A stretch of DNA of 64,000 nucleotides from Thalassotalea euphylliae (GCF_003390395.1 NZ_QUOV01000001.1:1116001-1180000), one strand, 5' to 3'; counted from the stretch's first letter, positions 39,164 to 49,392 are shown. Translations and numbers: made by a program. Notes: a model not told the origin generated them from the letters alone.

Positions 39164-39184
39164 TTTATTTTTTCGAGGTGAAGT

Positions 39185-39973
39185 ATGAACCCAGCATTGT
39201 GGATTAGTAAAACTGGCTTAGATGCGCAAACAAAAGATATTGCTGTTATCTCCAATAACTTGGCGAACGCGAGTACTGTTGGCTTTAAGAAAAGTCGCGC
39301 AGTATTCGAAGACTTGCTGTATCAAACAATTAATCAGCCGGGTGGACGCAGTGCTCAAGACACTGAATTACCATCGGGTTTAATGTTAGGTGCCGGCGCA
39401 AAAGTGGTGGCAACGCAAAAAATTCATACCCAAGGGGATATGATTACCACGGATAACTCGTTGGATTTAATGATTCAAGGTGACGGCTTCTTCGAAGTGT
39501 TATTACCAGATGGTACTTCGTCATATACCCGTAATGGTCAATTTACGATGGACGAAGAAGGCAACATTGTTACCCCAGGTGCTGGCTATCCATTACAGCC
39601 ACAAATTACGATTCCTGATGATGCGCTTGAGATCAATGTCTCGCAAGATGGTGAAGTTTCGGTTCGAATTCAAGGACAGGCTGACAACGCCGTTGTTGGT
39701 CAAATTAATACCGTCAACTTTATCAACCCAACAGGTTTAGAGCCGATTGGTCAGAACTTATTTACTGAAACAGCAGTGAGTGGTGCGCCAGCTCAAGGTG
39801 TGCCGGGTTTGGAAGGTTACGGCATGATAGTGCAAGGGGCACTTGAAACGTCAAATGTAAATACTACGGAAGAGTTGGTTAACCTGATTGAGAGCCAACG
39901 GGTTTACGAAATGAATTCAAAAGTAATTTCAGCGGTCGACCAAATGCTGAGTTACTTGAACCAGCAGCTTTAA
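39185..39973 (+). CDS. flgG: Flagellar distal rod protein FlgG
   Basis: A 262-residue protein with ALWISKTGLDAQTKDIAVISNNLANASTVGFKKSR at the N-terminus and ETSNVNTTEELVNLIESQRVYEMNSKVI at the C-terminus, both diagnostic of FlgG. It forms the distal rod through the P and L rings. It starts 21 bases after flgF, with GAGGTGAA as the ribosome site. Confidence 0.97.
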   Translation: MNPALWISKTGLDAQTKDIAVISNNLANASTVGFKKSRAVFEDLLYQTINQPGGRSAQDTELPSGLMLGAGAKVVATQKIHTQGDMITTDNSLDLMIQGDGFFEVLLPDGTSSYTRNGQFTMDEEGNIVTPGAGYPLQPQITIPDDALEINVSQDGEVSVRIQGQADNAVVGQINTVNFINPTGLEPIGQNLFTETAVSGAPAQGVPGLEGYGMIVQGALETSNVNTTEELVNLIESQRVYEMNSKVISAVDQMLSYLNQQL

Positions 39974-39990
39974 TAGTTGAGGTTAACCTG

Positions 39991-40671
39991 ATGAAACAAC
40001 TAACTATCGTGATTATTATGGCGCTGTTAACTGGCTGCGCTAGCGTTCAACAATCTAAAGTACTGCCGGACGATCCTGAGTTTGCGCCTATTTTACCTGA
40101 GCCAGAAGAAGAAGAAGTAGTACCAACTGGTTCGTTATTCAAAGTTAATTACGTCAACAATATTTATTCTGACTCGAAAGCTCACCGCGTTGGCGACATT
40201 ATTTCGGTGATTTTAAATGAAAGCACGCAAGCACAAAAAAGCGCGACGACAGAAATAACCAAAGAAAACGAAGCAACGCTTGACCCAATCGTTGGTTTAG
40301 GCGGTCGTAACGCGACATTCAAAGGCGATTCGATTCAATTTGGCTTTAATCAAGAAACTGATTACAGCGGTGATTCAAGAGCAGATCAAGGTAACAGCTT
40401 AAACGGTTATATTTCAGTTCATGTATTACGTGTGCTGCCAAACGGCAACTTAATGATCCGCGGTGAAAAGTGGATGACCCTAAACAATGGTGACGAATAC
40501 ATTCGTTTAACGGGCATTATTCGTCCGCAAGATATCACTTATGACAACACCATTATGTCAAACAAAGTCGCGAATGCGCGTATTCAATACGCTGGCACAG
40601 GAACTTTTGCCGATGTGCAAGAGCAAGGCTGGTTAACTCGGTTTTTCAACAGTTCTTGGTGGCCACTATAA
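39991..40671 (+). CDS. flgH: Flagellar L-ring protein FlgH
   Basis: A 226-residue lipoprotein with a lipobox LLTGCAS (Cys16), which anchors the L ring in the outer membrane. Family motifs are AHRVGDIISVILNESTQAQK near residue 70 and NGNLMIRGEKWMTLNNGDEYIRLTGIIRPQDI. It lies between flgG and flgI with short gaps. Confidence 0.97.
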   Translation: MKQLTIVIIMALLTGCASVQQSKVLPDDPEFAPILPEPEEEEVVPTGSLFKVNYVNNIYSDSKAHRVGDIISVILNESTQAQKSATTEITKENEATLDPIVGLGGRNATFKGDSIQFGFNQETDYSGDSRADQGNSLNGYISVHVLRVLPNGNLMIRGEKWMTLNNGDEYIRLTGIIRPQDITYDNTIMSNKVANARIQYAGTGTFADVQEQGWLTRFFNSSWWPL

Positions 40672-40707
40672 GCTTACGGAACAATTCGTAAGCTTGGAGA
40701 TGTTAAT

Positions 40708-41811
40708 ATGAATAAATTCATCAAAATTTGCAGTGTCGTATTAGCAAGCGTTTCGCTTCTATCTACTTTTAGCGCGCATAGCCAGCGCATCAAAGACTTG
40801 GCTGATATTCAAGGGGTTCGTTCGAATCAACTGGTCGGTTATGGTTTGGTGGTTGGTTTACCTGGCACAGGTGAACAAACGCCGTTTACTGAGCAAAGCT
40901 TTAAAACCATGCTCAGTAATTTTGGTATTTCGATGCCTGCAAATCTAAAACCACAGATTAAGAATGTCGCAGCGGTTGCTGTGCATGCTGACCTACCAGC
41001 GTTTGCTAAGCCAGGTCAGAAAGTTGACATTACGGTGTCGTCAATTGGCAGCTCTGCCAGCTTACGTGGCGGTACATTATTGCAAACAATTTTGGTAGGT
41101 ATTGACGGCAACGCCTATGCCGTTGCGCAAGGTAGCTTAGTAGTAAGTGGTTTAGGCGCTGAGGGTTTAGATGGTTCAAGTGTTGTGATTAATACGCCTA
41201 CTGTTGGTCGTATCTCAAATGGCGCAACGGTTGAGCGAGAGATCAAATCAGCATTTATGTCGGGCGATCACATTACGTTTAATTTGAGAAGTTCAGATTT
41301 TACGACAGCTAAACGCATGGCAGATACCATCAATGACTTTATCGCTGGCACGGCTCGTGCAATAGATGCAACGTCCGTCAAAGTTACAGCGCCGCGCGAT
41401 GCATCAGACCGCGTTAGTTTTTTATCGATGATAGAAAATCTTGAATTTGAGCCTGACTCACCGGCAGCAAAAATTATCGTTAATTCACGTACAGGGACAA
41501 TAGTTATTGGCTCAGAAGTTAAATTACTCGCTGCGGCAATTACTCATGGTGGCATTACGGTAACGATTAACGAGCAGCAGGAAGTTACTCAACCGGATGC
41601 TTTTGCAGAAGGTGAAACTGCGGTGACAGAAAATAGCATTATCGATGTTAATCAAGATGATTCTCGTATGTTCGTTTTCGATCCAGGTGTGACTTTAGAC
41701 ACCTTAGTGCGCGCTATTAACGAAATAGGCGCGGGTCCAGGTGATGTGATGGCTATTTTAGAAGCCCTTGATCAGGCTGGCGCATTGCGTGGTGAGCTAA
41801 TTATTATCTAG
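40708..41811 (+). CDS. flgI: Flagellar P-ring protein FlgI
   Basis: A 367-residue periplasmic protein with a signal peptide ending near SAHSQ. The mature start is [31 protein letters not shown], a hallmark of FlgI, and the C-terminus [25 protein letters not shown] is typical. It forms the P ring around the rod with FlgA as chaperone. Confidence 0.97.
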   Translation: MNKFIKICSVVLASVSLLSTFSAHSQRIKDLADIQGVRSNQLVGYGLVVGLPGTGEQTPFTEQSFKTMLSNFGISMPANLKPQIKNVAAVAVHADLPAFAKPGQKVDITVSSIGSSASLRGGTLLQTILVGIDGNAYAVAQGSLVVSGLGAEGLDGSSVVINTPTVGRISNGATVEREIKSAFMSGDHITFNLRSSDFTTAKRMADTINDFIAGTARAIDATSVKVTAPRDASDRVSFLSMIENLEFEPDSPAAKIIVNSRTGTIVIGSEVKLLAAAITHGGITVTINEQQEVTQPDAFAEGETAVTENSIIDVNQDDSRMFVFDPGVTLDTLVRAINEIGAGPGDVMAILEALDQAGALRGELIII

Positions 41812-41933
41812 CCTACACACGTATTGCGAGCTCTGGCGTAAGTTGCAGGTATTAGCTTAGTTACTCGTTGGCGGCATTAGTGTTGAGTTTTAACTTTTGG
41901 TGTAAATGTTAGGTTAAGGAAAAAGGTATTTTT

Positions 41934-42941
41934 GTGGATAACAAACTAGCAGAAGCAAGAAACTTTTTTGATCTAAATGGCCTGAACAATATACGTCAGC
42001 AAGCTAATCAAACTGATCAAGCGTCAAAAAAGGCAGCGTTAAAAGAAGCTGCGCAGCAATTTGAATCTATTTTCATGCAAATGCTGCTAAAGAGCATGCG
42101 TAGCGCACAGGAAGTACTTGAAGCTGATAGCCCGTTTAACTCGCAATCAACTAAATTTTATCGCGACATGCAAGATCAGCAAATGGCGCTTGATATGTCG
42201 AACAAGGGCACGCTTGGCTTAGCAGAACTGATTGAGCGCCAATTAGGCGGTGGCGATGGTTCTTTTACGCCGCGTTCAGTAATTCGCACTGATCACCAAG
42301 CACCCGCTAGTCAAAAGGTTGAGGGTGACGTCGCTCGCTTAGCTGAGCAATTTTTATCTGGTGCTGAGAAAAGCGCCGATAAGGTGTCAAATAATCGTCA
42401 AGCTGGCACTCAAGTTCCATTAGCAAAAGCGAATAGCGTCGTCAAAACATCAGAAAAATCTTCTCCAGAATTTAACCAACCTCAAGATTTTGTTACCGCG
42501 TTAACCGAGCCTGCAAAACAAGTTGAACGCCAGCTTGGGGTGCCATTCCAAGTAGTAATAGCCCAAGCCGCTTTAGAAACTGGCTGGGGCCAAAAAATTA
42601 TCAAAAACAGTGACGGCACAAGTTCTAACAATCTCTTTAATATCAAGGCAGACAGCCGCTGGACTGGCGAGAAAGCGCAGAAAGACACACTGGAGTTTGA
42701 ACAGGGCAGTTTGGTTAAGAAAAACGAGCCTTTCCGTGTCTACAACAGTATTAGCGAGAGCGTTAACGACTACGTTAATTTCCTTTCTTCAGGTACGCGT
42801 TATCAAGACGCATTAGCAAAACCTGACAATGTGGAACACTTCCTGCAAGGACTACAGAAAGCCGGATATGCGACGGATCCTAACTACGCAAACAAAATTT
42901 TAGGAACGTTGAAGTCGGTGAGTAATTTTCTGAACCAATAA
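41934..42941 (+). CDS. flgJ: Flagellar rod cap / peptidoglycan hydrolase FlgJ
   Basis: A 335-residue two-domain protein. Residues 25-105 are the rod-binding domain (AAQQFESIFMQMLLKSMRSAQ). The C-terminal part is an N-acetylglucosaminidase domain with the catalytic Glu in IAQAALETGWGQK and the segment NNLFNIKADSRW. It caps the rod and opens the peptidoglycan. The start is GTG at 41934 with AAGG upstream. A 122-base gap separates it from flgI. Confidence 0.95.
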   Translation: MDNKLAEARNFFDLNGLNNIRQQANQTDQASKKAALKEAAQQFESIFMQMLLKSMRSAQEVLEADSPFNSQSTKFYRDMQDQQMALDMSNKGTLGLAELIERQLGGGDGSFTPRSVIRTDHQAPASQKVEGDVARLAEQFLSGAEKSADKVSNNRQAGTQVPLAKANSVVKTSEKSSPEFNQPQDFVTALTEPAKQVERQLGVPFQVVIAQAALETGWGQKIIKNSDGTSSNNLFNIKADSRWTGEKAQKDTLEFEQGSLVKKNEPFRVYNSISESVNDYVNFLSSGTRYQDALAKPDNVEHFLQGLQKAGYATDPNYANKILGTLKSVSNFLNQ

Positions 42942-42986
42942 ACTGTTATCGAGTGCTTTGTCCTCGGTAATCGAGGAGCGTAAAGC

Positions 42987-44969
42987 ATGACTGTCAACTT
43001 GTATCAAACTGGTGTTAGCGGCTTATTGTCGGCGCAACAACAGTTAGCTACAACCGGCCATAACATTGCCAATGTTAATACCGATGGCTACAGCCGACAA
43101 CGTGCTGAGCAGTCGCCAACGCAAGCGCTTCAATCGGGTGGCAACTTTATTGGTACGGGTACTTATGTCGCTGATATTTCAAGGTTGTACGACCAATTTG
43201 CTTACCGTGAGCAAGTTATTAATCAATCCAATTTAGGGGCTGCCAATGCCAGCAACGCGAGTTTAACGCAGCTTAATGGTATTTTAGGCTCGGCAGGCGG
43301 GGCCATTACTAGCTCTATTGAACAGTTTTATCAGTCTATTAACTCTATCGCTGACAATCCGTCAGATCCTGCTCTGCGAAGCATTGCGCTTAATCAAGCC
43401 AAAACCTTGACGACAAATTTTAATAATTTGAATGACAGTTTTGATCGTATTGAAACGGCAACCAATGGTGAAATTGAAGAGATTGCTAAGCAGATTTCAG
43501 AGATATCAACTGAACTTGCCAATATTAATGAGCAAATACTTCATACAAACTCACCAGGCCAGCCTGGGCAACCAAATGACTTGCTGGATGAGCGCGACAG
43601 GTTAATTAATCAATTAGCTGAATTTACCAGTGTAAATACCGTAACAGATGCCAATGGCGTGATGACGGTAATGATTGGTAGCGGCAATACACTTGTTGCT
43701 GGAACAACTCCTTTGAGCTTACAAGTTGTGCCGGGCGATCCAGACCCTTTGCAAACACAAGTGGCTATCGCTAGTAAAAATACCACAATTCCGCTTAAGC
43801 AAGACTCCTTAGGTGGTTCGTTAGGCGCAAAAATAAAATTTAGAGATGAAGATTTAGCGCAGGCGCGCAGTCAAATAAACCGAGTTGCATTGGTATTATC
43901 AGAAACGCTTAATGGCGCTCAACGTCAAGGTTTAGACTTAAACCAAGGGCAAGGCGCTAACTTTTTCCGTGACATTAATGACACAACAAACCAAACATCA
44001 CGGATTCTTCCTTACTCTGGTAATTCAACACCTGGACTACAAGCAGGCATTGAAATTACAAATGTGTCGCAGTTGCCGACAAATGACTTTGATCTCTCTT
44101 TTGATGGTGCTAACTATCAATTAACGAATCTTGCTGACGGTACCACCACTAACCTCGGTGCACCTGGTTCTGGTACTTATACCACAAGTTTTGGTTTTAA
44201 CTTTGTTGAAAACTCCGGTACACCAGCAGCAGGAGACAGGTTCACTATTCGTCCGACTGAAAATAGCGCAGCTTTGATGCAAGTTGAGCTAACCGACGGT
44301 AAAGCGATTGCTGCCAGTTCTGCAGTTAGTGTTACTGCATCAAGCAATAATGTCAGCGCAGGTGAAGTTGAAATTGTTGCAGTGGCAGACCCTGTTGCAG
44401 CTCGAGCAGCAGCTCCTTTGCGAGTTAATGTATTAGAAAGTCCTGCGGGTTCGGGCACTTTTAATTACACCATTACCAACCTGACAACAAACACAACATC
44501 GGCACCCGCTGCGTACACGCCGCCATCACAGCAGATACAACTGCCGGCAGCTCCAGCAACCGCGGCATTTACCATTGAAATCTCAGGGAGACCGTCTGGT
44601 CAGGCACCTAATGGTCCTGAGCAATTTACCATTAGCGATGCCTTTGGCACAGGTAATGGAGAAAATGCGAAATTTATCGCCGATACCAGAGAGCAGGGCA
44701 TTATCAACGGCGGCCGAGAGAGCTTTAGTCAAAGTATTGGCATTACCACGGCACAGGTTGGTAGCCAAGCAAAAGCCGCAGAGCTTGGAGCAGAAACATC
44801 GCAAGCGCTATTTACCCAAGCTTTTAATCGCAATCAAGAAACTTCTGGTGTGAATTTGGATGAAGAGGCAGCCAATTTATTGCGCTTTCAGCAGGCATAT
44901 CAAGCTTCATCACGGGTGGTTTCAGTCGCTAACACTATTTTTGACACCTTGCTATCGGCAGTAGGTTAA
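42987..44969 (+). CDS. flgK: Flagellar hook-associated protein 1 (FlgK)
   Basis: A 660-residue hook-filament junction protein. The N-terminus NLYQTGVSGLLSAQQQLATTGHNIANVNTDGYSRQ is the FlgK form, and the C-terminus SGVNLDEEAANLLRFQQAYQASSRVVSVANTIFDTLL is the usual pairing helix. The middle region is large and Ala/Thr-rich. GAGGAG lies eight bases before the ATG. Confidence 0.97.
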   Translation: MTVNLYQTGVSGLLSAQQQLATTGHNIANVNTDGYSRQRAEQSPTQALQSGGNFIGTGTYVADISRLYDQFAYREQVINQSNLGAANASNASLTQLNGILGSAGGAITSSIEQFYQSINSIADNPSDPALRSIALNQAKTLTTNFNNLNDSFDRIETATNGEIEEIAKQISEISTELANINEQILHTNSPGQPGQPNDLLDERDRLINQLAEFTSVNTVTDANGVMTVMIGSGNTLVAGTTPLSLQVVPGDPDPLQTQVAIASKNTTIPLKQDSLGGSLGAKIKFRDEDLAQARSQINRVALVLSETLNGAQRQGLDLNQGQGANFFRDINDTTNQTSRILPYSGNSTPGLQAGIEITNVSQLPTNDFDLSFDGANYQLTNLADGTTTNLGAPGSGTYTTSFGFNFVENSGTPAAGDRFTIRPTENSAALMQVELTDGKAIAASSAVSVTASSNNVSAGEVEIVAVADPVAARAAAPLRVNVLESPAGSGTFNYTITNLTTNTTSAPAAYTPPSQQIQLPAAPATAAFTIEISGRPSGQAPNGPEQFTISDAFGTGNGENAKFIADTREQGIINGGRESFSQSIGITTAQVGSQAKAAELGAETSQALFTQAFNRNQETSGVNLDEEAANLLRFQQAYQASSRVVSVANTIFDTLLSAVG

Positions 44970-44986
44970 AGGCTAAGGAATAAACA

Positions 44987-46192
44987 ATGAGAGTTTCAAC
45001 TGCACAGTTTTATTTTCAAAACAGTCAACAAATTAGTCAGCAACAGTCAAATGTTAATGAGCAAACACAATACTTGTCTTCAGGTAAGCGTGTTTTAAGC
45101 GCAAAAGATGATGCGGTAAATTTTGGCACCTTAACGGGGTTAAAAGGAGAGTTGTCAAGTATTGAGCAGTTTGAACGAAACATCACTATTGCTGAAAACA
45201 GAAACAGCCTACAAGAAACCTCTTTTTCGTCGGCAATCAAAGTACTTGAAACCCTAAAACAGAGGTTTATCCAAGCCAACAATGGTGTGCTTGGTGATAA
45301 CGATTTAGCGTCAATTGCACAGGTGGCAGACAATTCTTTCGAACAATTATTGGATATCGCCAATAACAAAGATGATACCGGTGGTTTTATTTTTGCGGGT
45401 TTCCAAACTAATCAACAGCCGTTTATTCGTCAGCCTGATAATTCTGTGGTCTATAACGGTGATAATGGCGTTAGAGAGCTTTCGATTGGCAGTAATGTTG
45501 ATGTCACCTTAAATCAGCCAGGTGATAAAGCATTTTTAAATGTTGAGAATCCTACCGGTGATTTTTCTGCCAATTACTTGGCTAATACATCAGGTATTTC
45601 CTTGCAGTCAGCTGTGGTTGCAAATCGCGGTGCCTATAACACTACCACCAATCCCCCTGATTACACTTTTAATTTTACCTCAGCTACAGACCTAACGGTG
45701 ACAGATAGCCTAGGCAATACCGTTTTTAATACCAATACCTATGCGGCAGGGCAAACGGTTGCCTTCAACGGATTAGAAGTTCAAATAAGCGGCAACCCAT
45801 TGCCGGGTGACAGTTTTGAGTTGCAGCCTGATGAAGAAGTGAGTGTTTTTGAGACAGTTGGTGCGGCATTAGATTGGATAAAGCAGGGAACAAATCCTGC
45901 AAACCCAACTCAGCACGGAGTCGATCACGCCGAAATTTTGGCGAACATTGATGCGTCAATTAATCACCTGTTAGCACGTCAAGCGGAAGCGGGTGTTAAT
46001 CGCCAACTTATTGATAGTCAAAAAAATATCCATGCAGACAACGAGTTAATCATAGAAGGTAGCCGTTCTGGTATTGAAGATTTGGACTTTGCTAAAGCAG
46101 TCAGTGATTTTCAACAGTCACAGACCGCGCTGCAAGCGGCTCAGCAGACATTTGTACAAGTCAGAGAGTTAAGTCTATTTAACTTTATTTAA
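44987..46192 (+). CDS. flgL: Flagellar hook-associated protein 3 (FlgL)
   Basis: A 401-residue junction protein with RVSTAQFYFQNSQQISQQQSNVNEQTQYLSSGKRVLSAKDDAVNF at the N-terminus, a flagellin-like D0/D1 helix, and DLDFAKAVSDFQQSQTALQAAQQTF at the C-terminus. It connects FlgK to the filament. It starts 17 bases after flgK and ends the rod-hook operon; the flagellin array begins 154 bases later. Confidence 0.96.
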   Translation: MRVSTAQFYFQNSQQISQQQSNVNEQTQYLSSGKRVLSAKDDAVNFGTLTGLKGELSSIEQFERNITIAENRNSLQETSFSSAIKVLETLKQRFIQANNGVLGDNDLASIAQVADNSFEQLLDIANNKDDTGGFIFAGFQTNQQPFIRQPDNSVVYNGDNGVRELSIGSNVDVTLNQPGDKAFLNVENPTGDFSANYLANTSGISLQSAVVANRGAYNTTTNPPDYTFNFTSATDLTVTDSLGNTVFNTNTYAAGQTVAFNGLEVQISGNPLPGDSFELQPDEEVSVFETVGAALDWIKQGTNPANPTQHGVDHAEILANIDASINHLLARQAEAGVNRQLIDSQKNIHADNELIIEGSRSGIEDLDFAKAVSDFQQSQTALQAAQQTFVQVRELSLFNFI

Positions 46193-46227
46193 TTTTATTA
46201 GAAATTTTTATGCTGGTTTGTTTTATT

Positions 46228-46243
46228 TGGCACAACATGTGCA
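46228..46243 (+). promoter_or_regulatory. Sigma-54 promoter of flagellin gene 1
   Basis: TGGCACA at 46228-46234 followed by four bases and GTGCA (46239-46243) matches the RpoN consensus with one mismatch and keeps the essential GG and GC. It is about 100 bases before the ATG at 46347. No sigma-28 site is seen here, in contrast to the later flagellins. Confidence 0.72.
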
Positions 46244-46346
46244 TTAAATCGAGTATCAGCACAATTTAGTGTCAAATTTTAAACCTGTGGTTCCATCAAC
46301 CTGTTATCAGCAAGCGAACCGCAACCTAGATTAGGAGATGATAACA

Positions 46347-47162
46347 ATGGCTTTAGTTGTTAACAGTAATGTGTCGTCATTGAATGCTCAGCGTCAATTA
46401 AGCCGCTCAACTGATGAATTAGGGACTTCATTCGAGCGTCTGTCTTCGGGTAAGCGTATTAATAGCGCAAGAGATGATGCGGCGGGCTTGCAAATATCTA
46501 GTCGTTTAACTTCACAGGTAAACGGTCTAAATCAAGCGTCTCGAAATGCTAATGATGCGATTTCATTAGCACAAACCGCGGAAGGCGCTTTAGAAGAGTA
46601 CACCAATACTATCCAGCGTATGCGTACTTTGGCGGTTCAAGCGTCAAACGGCTCTAACTCAACTGCAGATAGAATTGCATTGAATACTGAATTTACAGCG
46701 CTAGAAGATGAGCTAACTAGGATATCTACAGATACTGAGTTTGGTGGAGTGAAGTTATTGCAAGGTACTTACAGTGAACAATTCCAAGTAGGTGCTAATG
46801 CAGGTCAAACAATTCGAGTAGACATTTCAACTAACTTTGCTAGCGGTACCATCGGTGCATCTGGTTCTCTGTCAACCTTTGACGGCGCTCAGACTGCTAT
46901 TGAGAACTTAGATAGTGTTTTAGCAACGGTAAACACAACGCGAGCCAACTTAGGTGCCGCGCAAAACCGCTTTAGTTCAGTTATTCGAAGTAACGACAAC
47001 ACTTCGCAGAATGTTTCAGCATCACGTTCACGTATTGAAGACACTGACTACGCTGCTGAATCAGCTGCATTAGCAAGAAACAACGTCTTACAACAAGCAT
47101 CAAGCACAATATTATCTCAGGCTAATCAGCAGCCTCAGATTGCACTAAGTTTGCTGCAATAG
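46347..47162 (+). CDS. Flagellin 1 (sigma-54 type, FlaA-like)
   Basis: A 271-residue flagellin. The ATG at 46347 lies nine bases after AGGAG; an ATG three codons earlier sits directly on that site. The N-terminal [21 protein letters not shown] and C-terminal [23 protein letters not shown] helices form D0/D1. The short centre (about residues 140-195) lacks D2/D3 domains. It ends in LSLLQ, shared only with flagellin 2. In Vibrio the sigma-54 controlled flagellin FlaA is the essential one; the promoter here suggests the same role (inference). No strong terminator separates it from flagellin 2. Confidence 0.93.
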   Translation: MALVVNSNVSSLNAQRQLSRSTDELGTSFERLSSGKRINSARDDAAGLQISSRLTSQVNGLNQASRNANDAISLAQTAEGALEEYTNTIQRMRTLAVQASNGSNSTADRIALNTEFTALEDELTRISTDTEFGGVKLLQGTYSEQFQVGANAGQTIRVDISTNFASGTIGASGSLSTFDGAQTAIENLDSVLATVNTTRANLGAAQNRFSSVIRSNDNTSQNVSASRSRIEDTDYAAESAALARNNVLQQASSTILSQANQQPQIALSLLQ

Positions 47163-47320
47163 AGACATCGGGGGGCCTCTAATACACTAATAAGCGAATG
47201 GGTGTTACACAGGTAATAGCTGCTTAGCTTAAAGGTAAAGGCCTAATAATAAATCAATAAGTATTTAAATTATTAAATCAAATTAGAGGCTTTATTCCGA
47301 TAAAGGATTAAAGAAAAATT

Positions 47321-48139
47321 ATGGCTTTAGTTGTTAACAGTAATGTATCTTCTTTAAATGCTCAGCGTCAGTTAAGTCGTTCAACTGATGACCTAGGTAC
47401 ATCTTATGAGCGTCTTTCTTCTGGTAAACGCATCAATAGTGCAAAAGATGATGCGGCAGGTTTACAAATCTCTAGTCGTTTAACTTCACAGGTAAACGGT
47501 TTGAATCAAGCGTCTCGAAATGCCAATGATGCGATTTCTTTAGCGCAAACAGCTGAGGGCGCATTAGAAGAGTATACGAATACTATACAGCGTATGCGTA
47601 CGTTAGCAGTTCAAGCCTCTAATGGATCTAACTCAACCGCTGACCGAGTTGCGCTAGATACAGAGTATACTGCGCTTGAAGCTGAGCTTACTCGGATTTC
47701 CACAGATGCAGAATTTGGTGGCGTTAAGTTACTTAACGGAACATATGCAGAAACCTTTCAGGTGGGTGCTAATGCTGGCCAGGTTATTTCTGTAAGCATT
47801 AACCAAAACTTTAATAACACGACAATGCTGGGTTCTGCGAGTAACCTACTGACATTCTCTGCAGCGCAAACTGCAATTGAACGATTGGATAGTGCCCTAG
47901 CAACAGTTAACTCGACAAGGGCAGATCTAGGTGCTGCACAAAACCGCTTTAGTTCTGTAATTCGCAGTAACGATAACACTGCGCAAAACGTGTCGGCTTC
48001 TCGTTCGCGTATCGAAGATACTGACTACGCTGCTGAGTCAGCAGCACTGGCAAGAAGTAACGTACTTCAACAGGCTTCAAGTACGATTTTAGCTCAGGCT
48101 AACCAGCAGCCTCAAATCGCACTGAGTTTGCTGCAGTAA
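47321..48139 (+). CDS. Flagellin 2
   Basis: A 272-residue flagellin closest in type to flagellin 1: both begin NVSSLNAQ and end LSLLQ. It differs by Tyr in GTSYERLSSG, Lys in NSAKDDAAG, and a distinct centre (QVISVSINQNFNNTTMLGSASNLLTF). I found no good sigma-28 or sigma-54 promoter in the 158 bases before it, so it may be read through from gene 1. A terminator follows. Confidence 0.93.
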   Translation: MALVVNSNVSSLNAQRQLSRSTDDLGTSYERLSSGKRINSAKDDAAGLQISSRLTSQVNGLNQASRNANDAISLAQTAEGALEEYTNTIQRMRTLAVQASNGSNSTADRVALDTEYTALEAELTRISTDAEFGGVKLLNGTYAETFQVGANAGQVISVSINQNFNNTTMLGSASNLLTFSAAQTAIERLDSALATVNSTRADLGAAQNRFSSVIRSNDNTAQNVSASRSRIEDTDYAAESAALARSNVLQQASSTILAQANQQPQIALSLLQ

Positions 48140-48163
48140 ACAACTAAAACTAATGGTTACTTT

Positions 48164-48186
48164 AAAGCTCGCTATGCGGGCTTTTT
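48164..48186 (+). terminator. Terminator after flagellin 2
   Basis: Stem AAAGCTCGC / GCGGGCTTT (one G-T pair) with loop TAT and a T run, 24 bases after the stop. Confidence 0.8.
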
Positions 48187-48260
48187 ACTTTCAGTTAGTA
48201 GTCTTTTACTTGTACAAGGCGGCCGAATATCAAAAATAGGCGGGCGTTAGATAAAAAACT

Positions 48261-48287
48261 TAAAGTTTTATTTAATGCAGTCGATAT
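48261..48287 (+). promoter_or_regulatory. Sigma-28 promoter of flagellin 3
   Basis: TAAAGTTT (48261-48268), 11 bases, GTCGATAT (48280-48287). The -35 is the exact FliA consensus. It is 83 bases before the ATG. Confidence 0.82.
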
Positions 48288-48370
48288 CATAAATAACAGA
48301 GGACACATCAGCAGGGTTGACCTCTATATTTACTTAAATATTTAGGGACAATTCTCGGAGGAAAAATATT

Positions 48371-49183
48371 ATGGCTTTAGTAGTAAACAGTAATATTCAA
48401 TCATTGAACTCTCAGCGACAGCTTTCTCGTTCTACCAATGACTTAGGCACAAGCTTTGAACGTTTATCATCAGGTAAGCGAATCAACAGTGCACGAGACG
48501 ATGCGGCTGGTTTGCAAATCTCAAGCCGTCTAACTTCGCAAGTTAACGGTCTTAACCAAGCATCTCGAAACGCAAACGATGCAATTTCACTAGCACAAAC
48601 AGCGGAAGGTGCGTTAGAGGAATATACGAATACCGTACAGCGTATGCGTACCTTGGCGGTACAAGCGTCGAATGGTTCAAACTCTACTGCTGATAGAACT
48701 GCGTTAAACACGGAATTTACTGCGCTTGAAAGTGAGCTTAGCCGTATCGCTGAACAAACCAGCTTCGGTGGCGTATCACTGCTTGACGGCTCATATGCAA
48801 ATGAATTCCAGATTGGTGCTAATGCCGGTCAAACGATTTCTGTTAGTGTTACTCAAAACTTCTCTGCGACGACTATAGGCGCTGAGGGGTCATTGACCTC
48901 TTTCGCTGATGCGCAATCATCAATTACTAACTTAGATAGTGTACTTGCAACCGTAAACGAAACTCGCGCTAACTTGGGTGCGGCGCAAAACCGTTTTAGC
49001 TCTGTTATTCGAAGTAACGACAATACTGCACAAAACGTATCAGCATCTCGTTCACGTATTGAAGATACAGACTATGCGGCAGAATCGGCTAATCTAGCAC
49101 GAAATAACGTATTGCAGCAGGCGGCGAGTTCACTATTGGCGCAGGCAAATCAGCAACCACAGATCGCTCTGTCGTTACTGTAA
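48371..49183 (+). CDS. Flagellin 3
   Basis: A 270-residue flagellin that opens [21 protein letters not shown] and ends LSLL without the final Gln of genes 1 and 2. Its centre has [23 protein letters not shown] and [17 protein letters not shown], shared with flagellin 4; the two differ by only a few residues (for example T/I after NSTADR and AAQNR versus ASQNR). GGAGG lies before the ATG. It has its own sigma-28 promoter and terminator. Confidence 0.93.
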   Translation: MALVVNSNIQSLNSQRQLSRSTNDLGTSFERLSSGKRINSARDDAAGLQISSRLTSQVNGLNQASRNANDAISLAQTAEGALEEYTNTVQRMRTLAVQASNGSNSTADRTALNTEFTALESELSRIAEQTSFGGVSLLDGSYANEFQIGANAGQTISVSVTQNFSATTIGAEGSLTSFADAQSSITNLDSVLATVNETRANLGAAQNRFSSVIRSNDNTAQNVSASRSRIEDTDYAAESANLARNNVLQQAASSLLAQANQQPQIALSLL

Positions 49184-49210
49184 TCACTTCAGTAGTATTC
49201 ACATTAGTTC

Positions 49211-49238
49211 AAAGGCTCTGCGTGTTAGAGCCTTTTTT
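49211..49238 (+). terminator. Terminator after flagellin 3
   Basis: Stem AAAGGCTCT / AGAGCCTTT with a seven-base loop and a T run, 28 bases after the stop. Confidence 0.88.
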
Positions 49239-49392
49239 ATTGCGTTCGTAGAGGTTAAAAAGTAGAGAGTAGAAGGTTAATTTTACTTGTAATACCAAAC
49301 TTTATCGTGGAGTTTATTGTAAGTAAGTTATGCCAAGTTAAATTGTCAGCATGTTCCTTTCTAGCCAAAATAAAAATAACCCTAAAAAAGAT

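Noticed and set aside
47176..47290. Inverted repeat GCCTCTAAT / ATTAGAGGC around the flagellin 1-2 gap
   Set aside because: Only nine bases per arm and about 97 bases apart; likely chance, and not a terminator.
47282..47303. TCCGATAA before flagellin 2 as a sigma-28 -10
   Set aside because: No good -35 at 11 bases, and it is only 17 bases from the start codon, so the ribosome site would not be transcribed.
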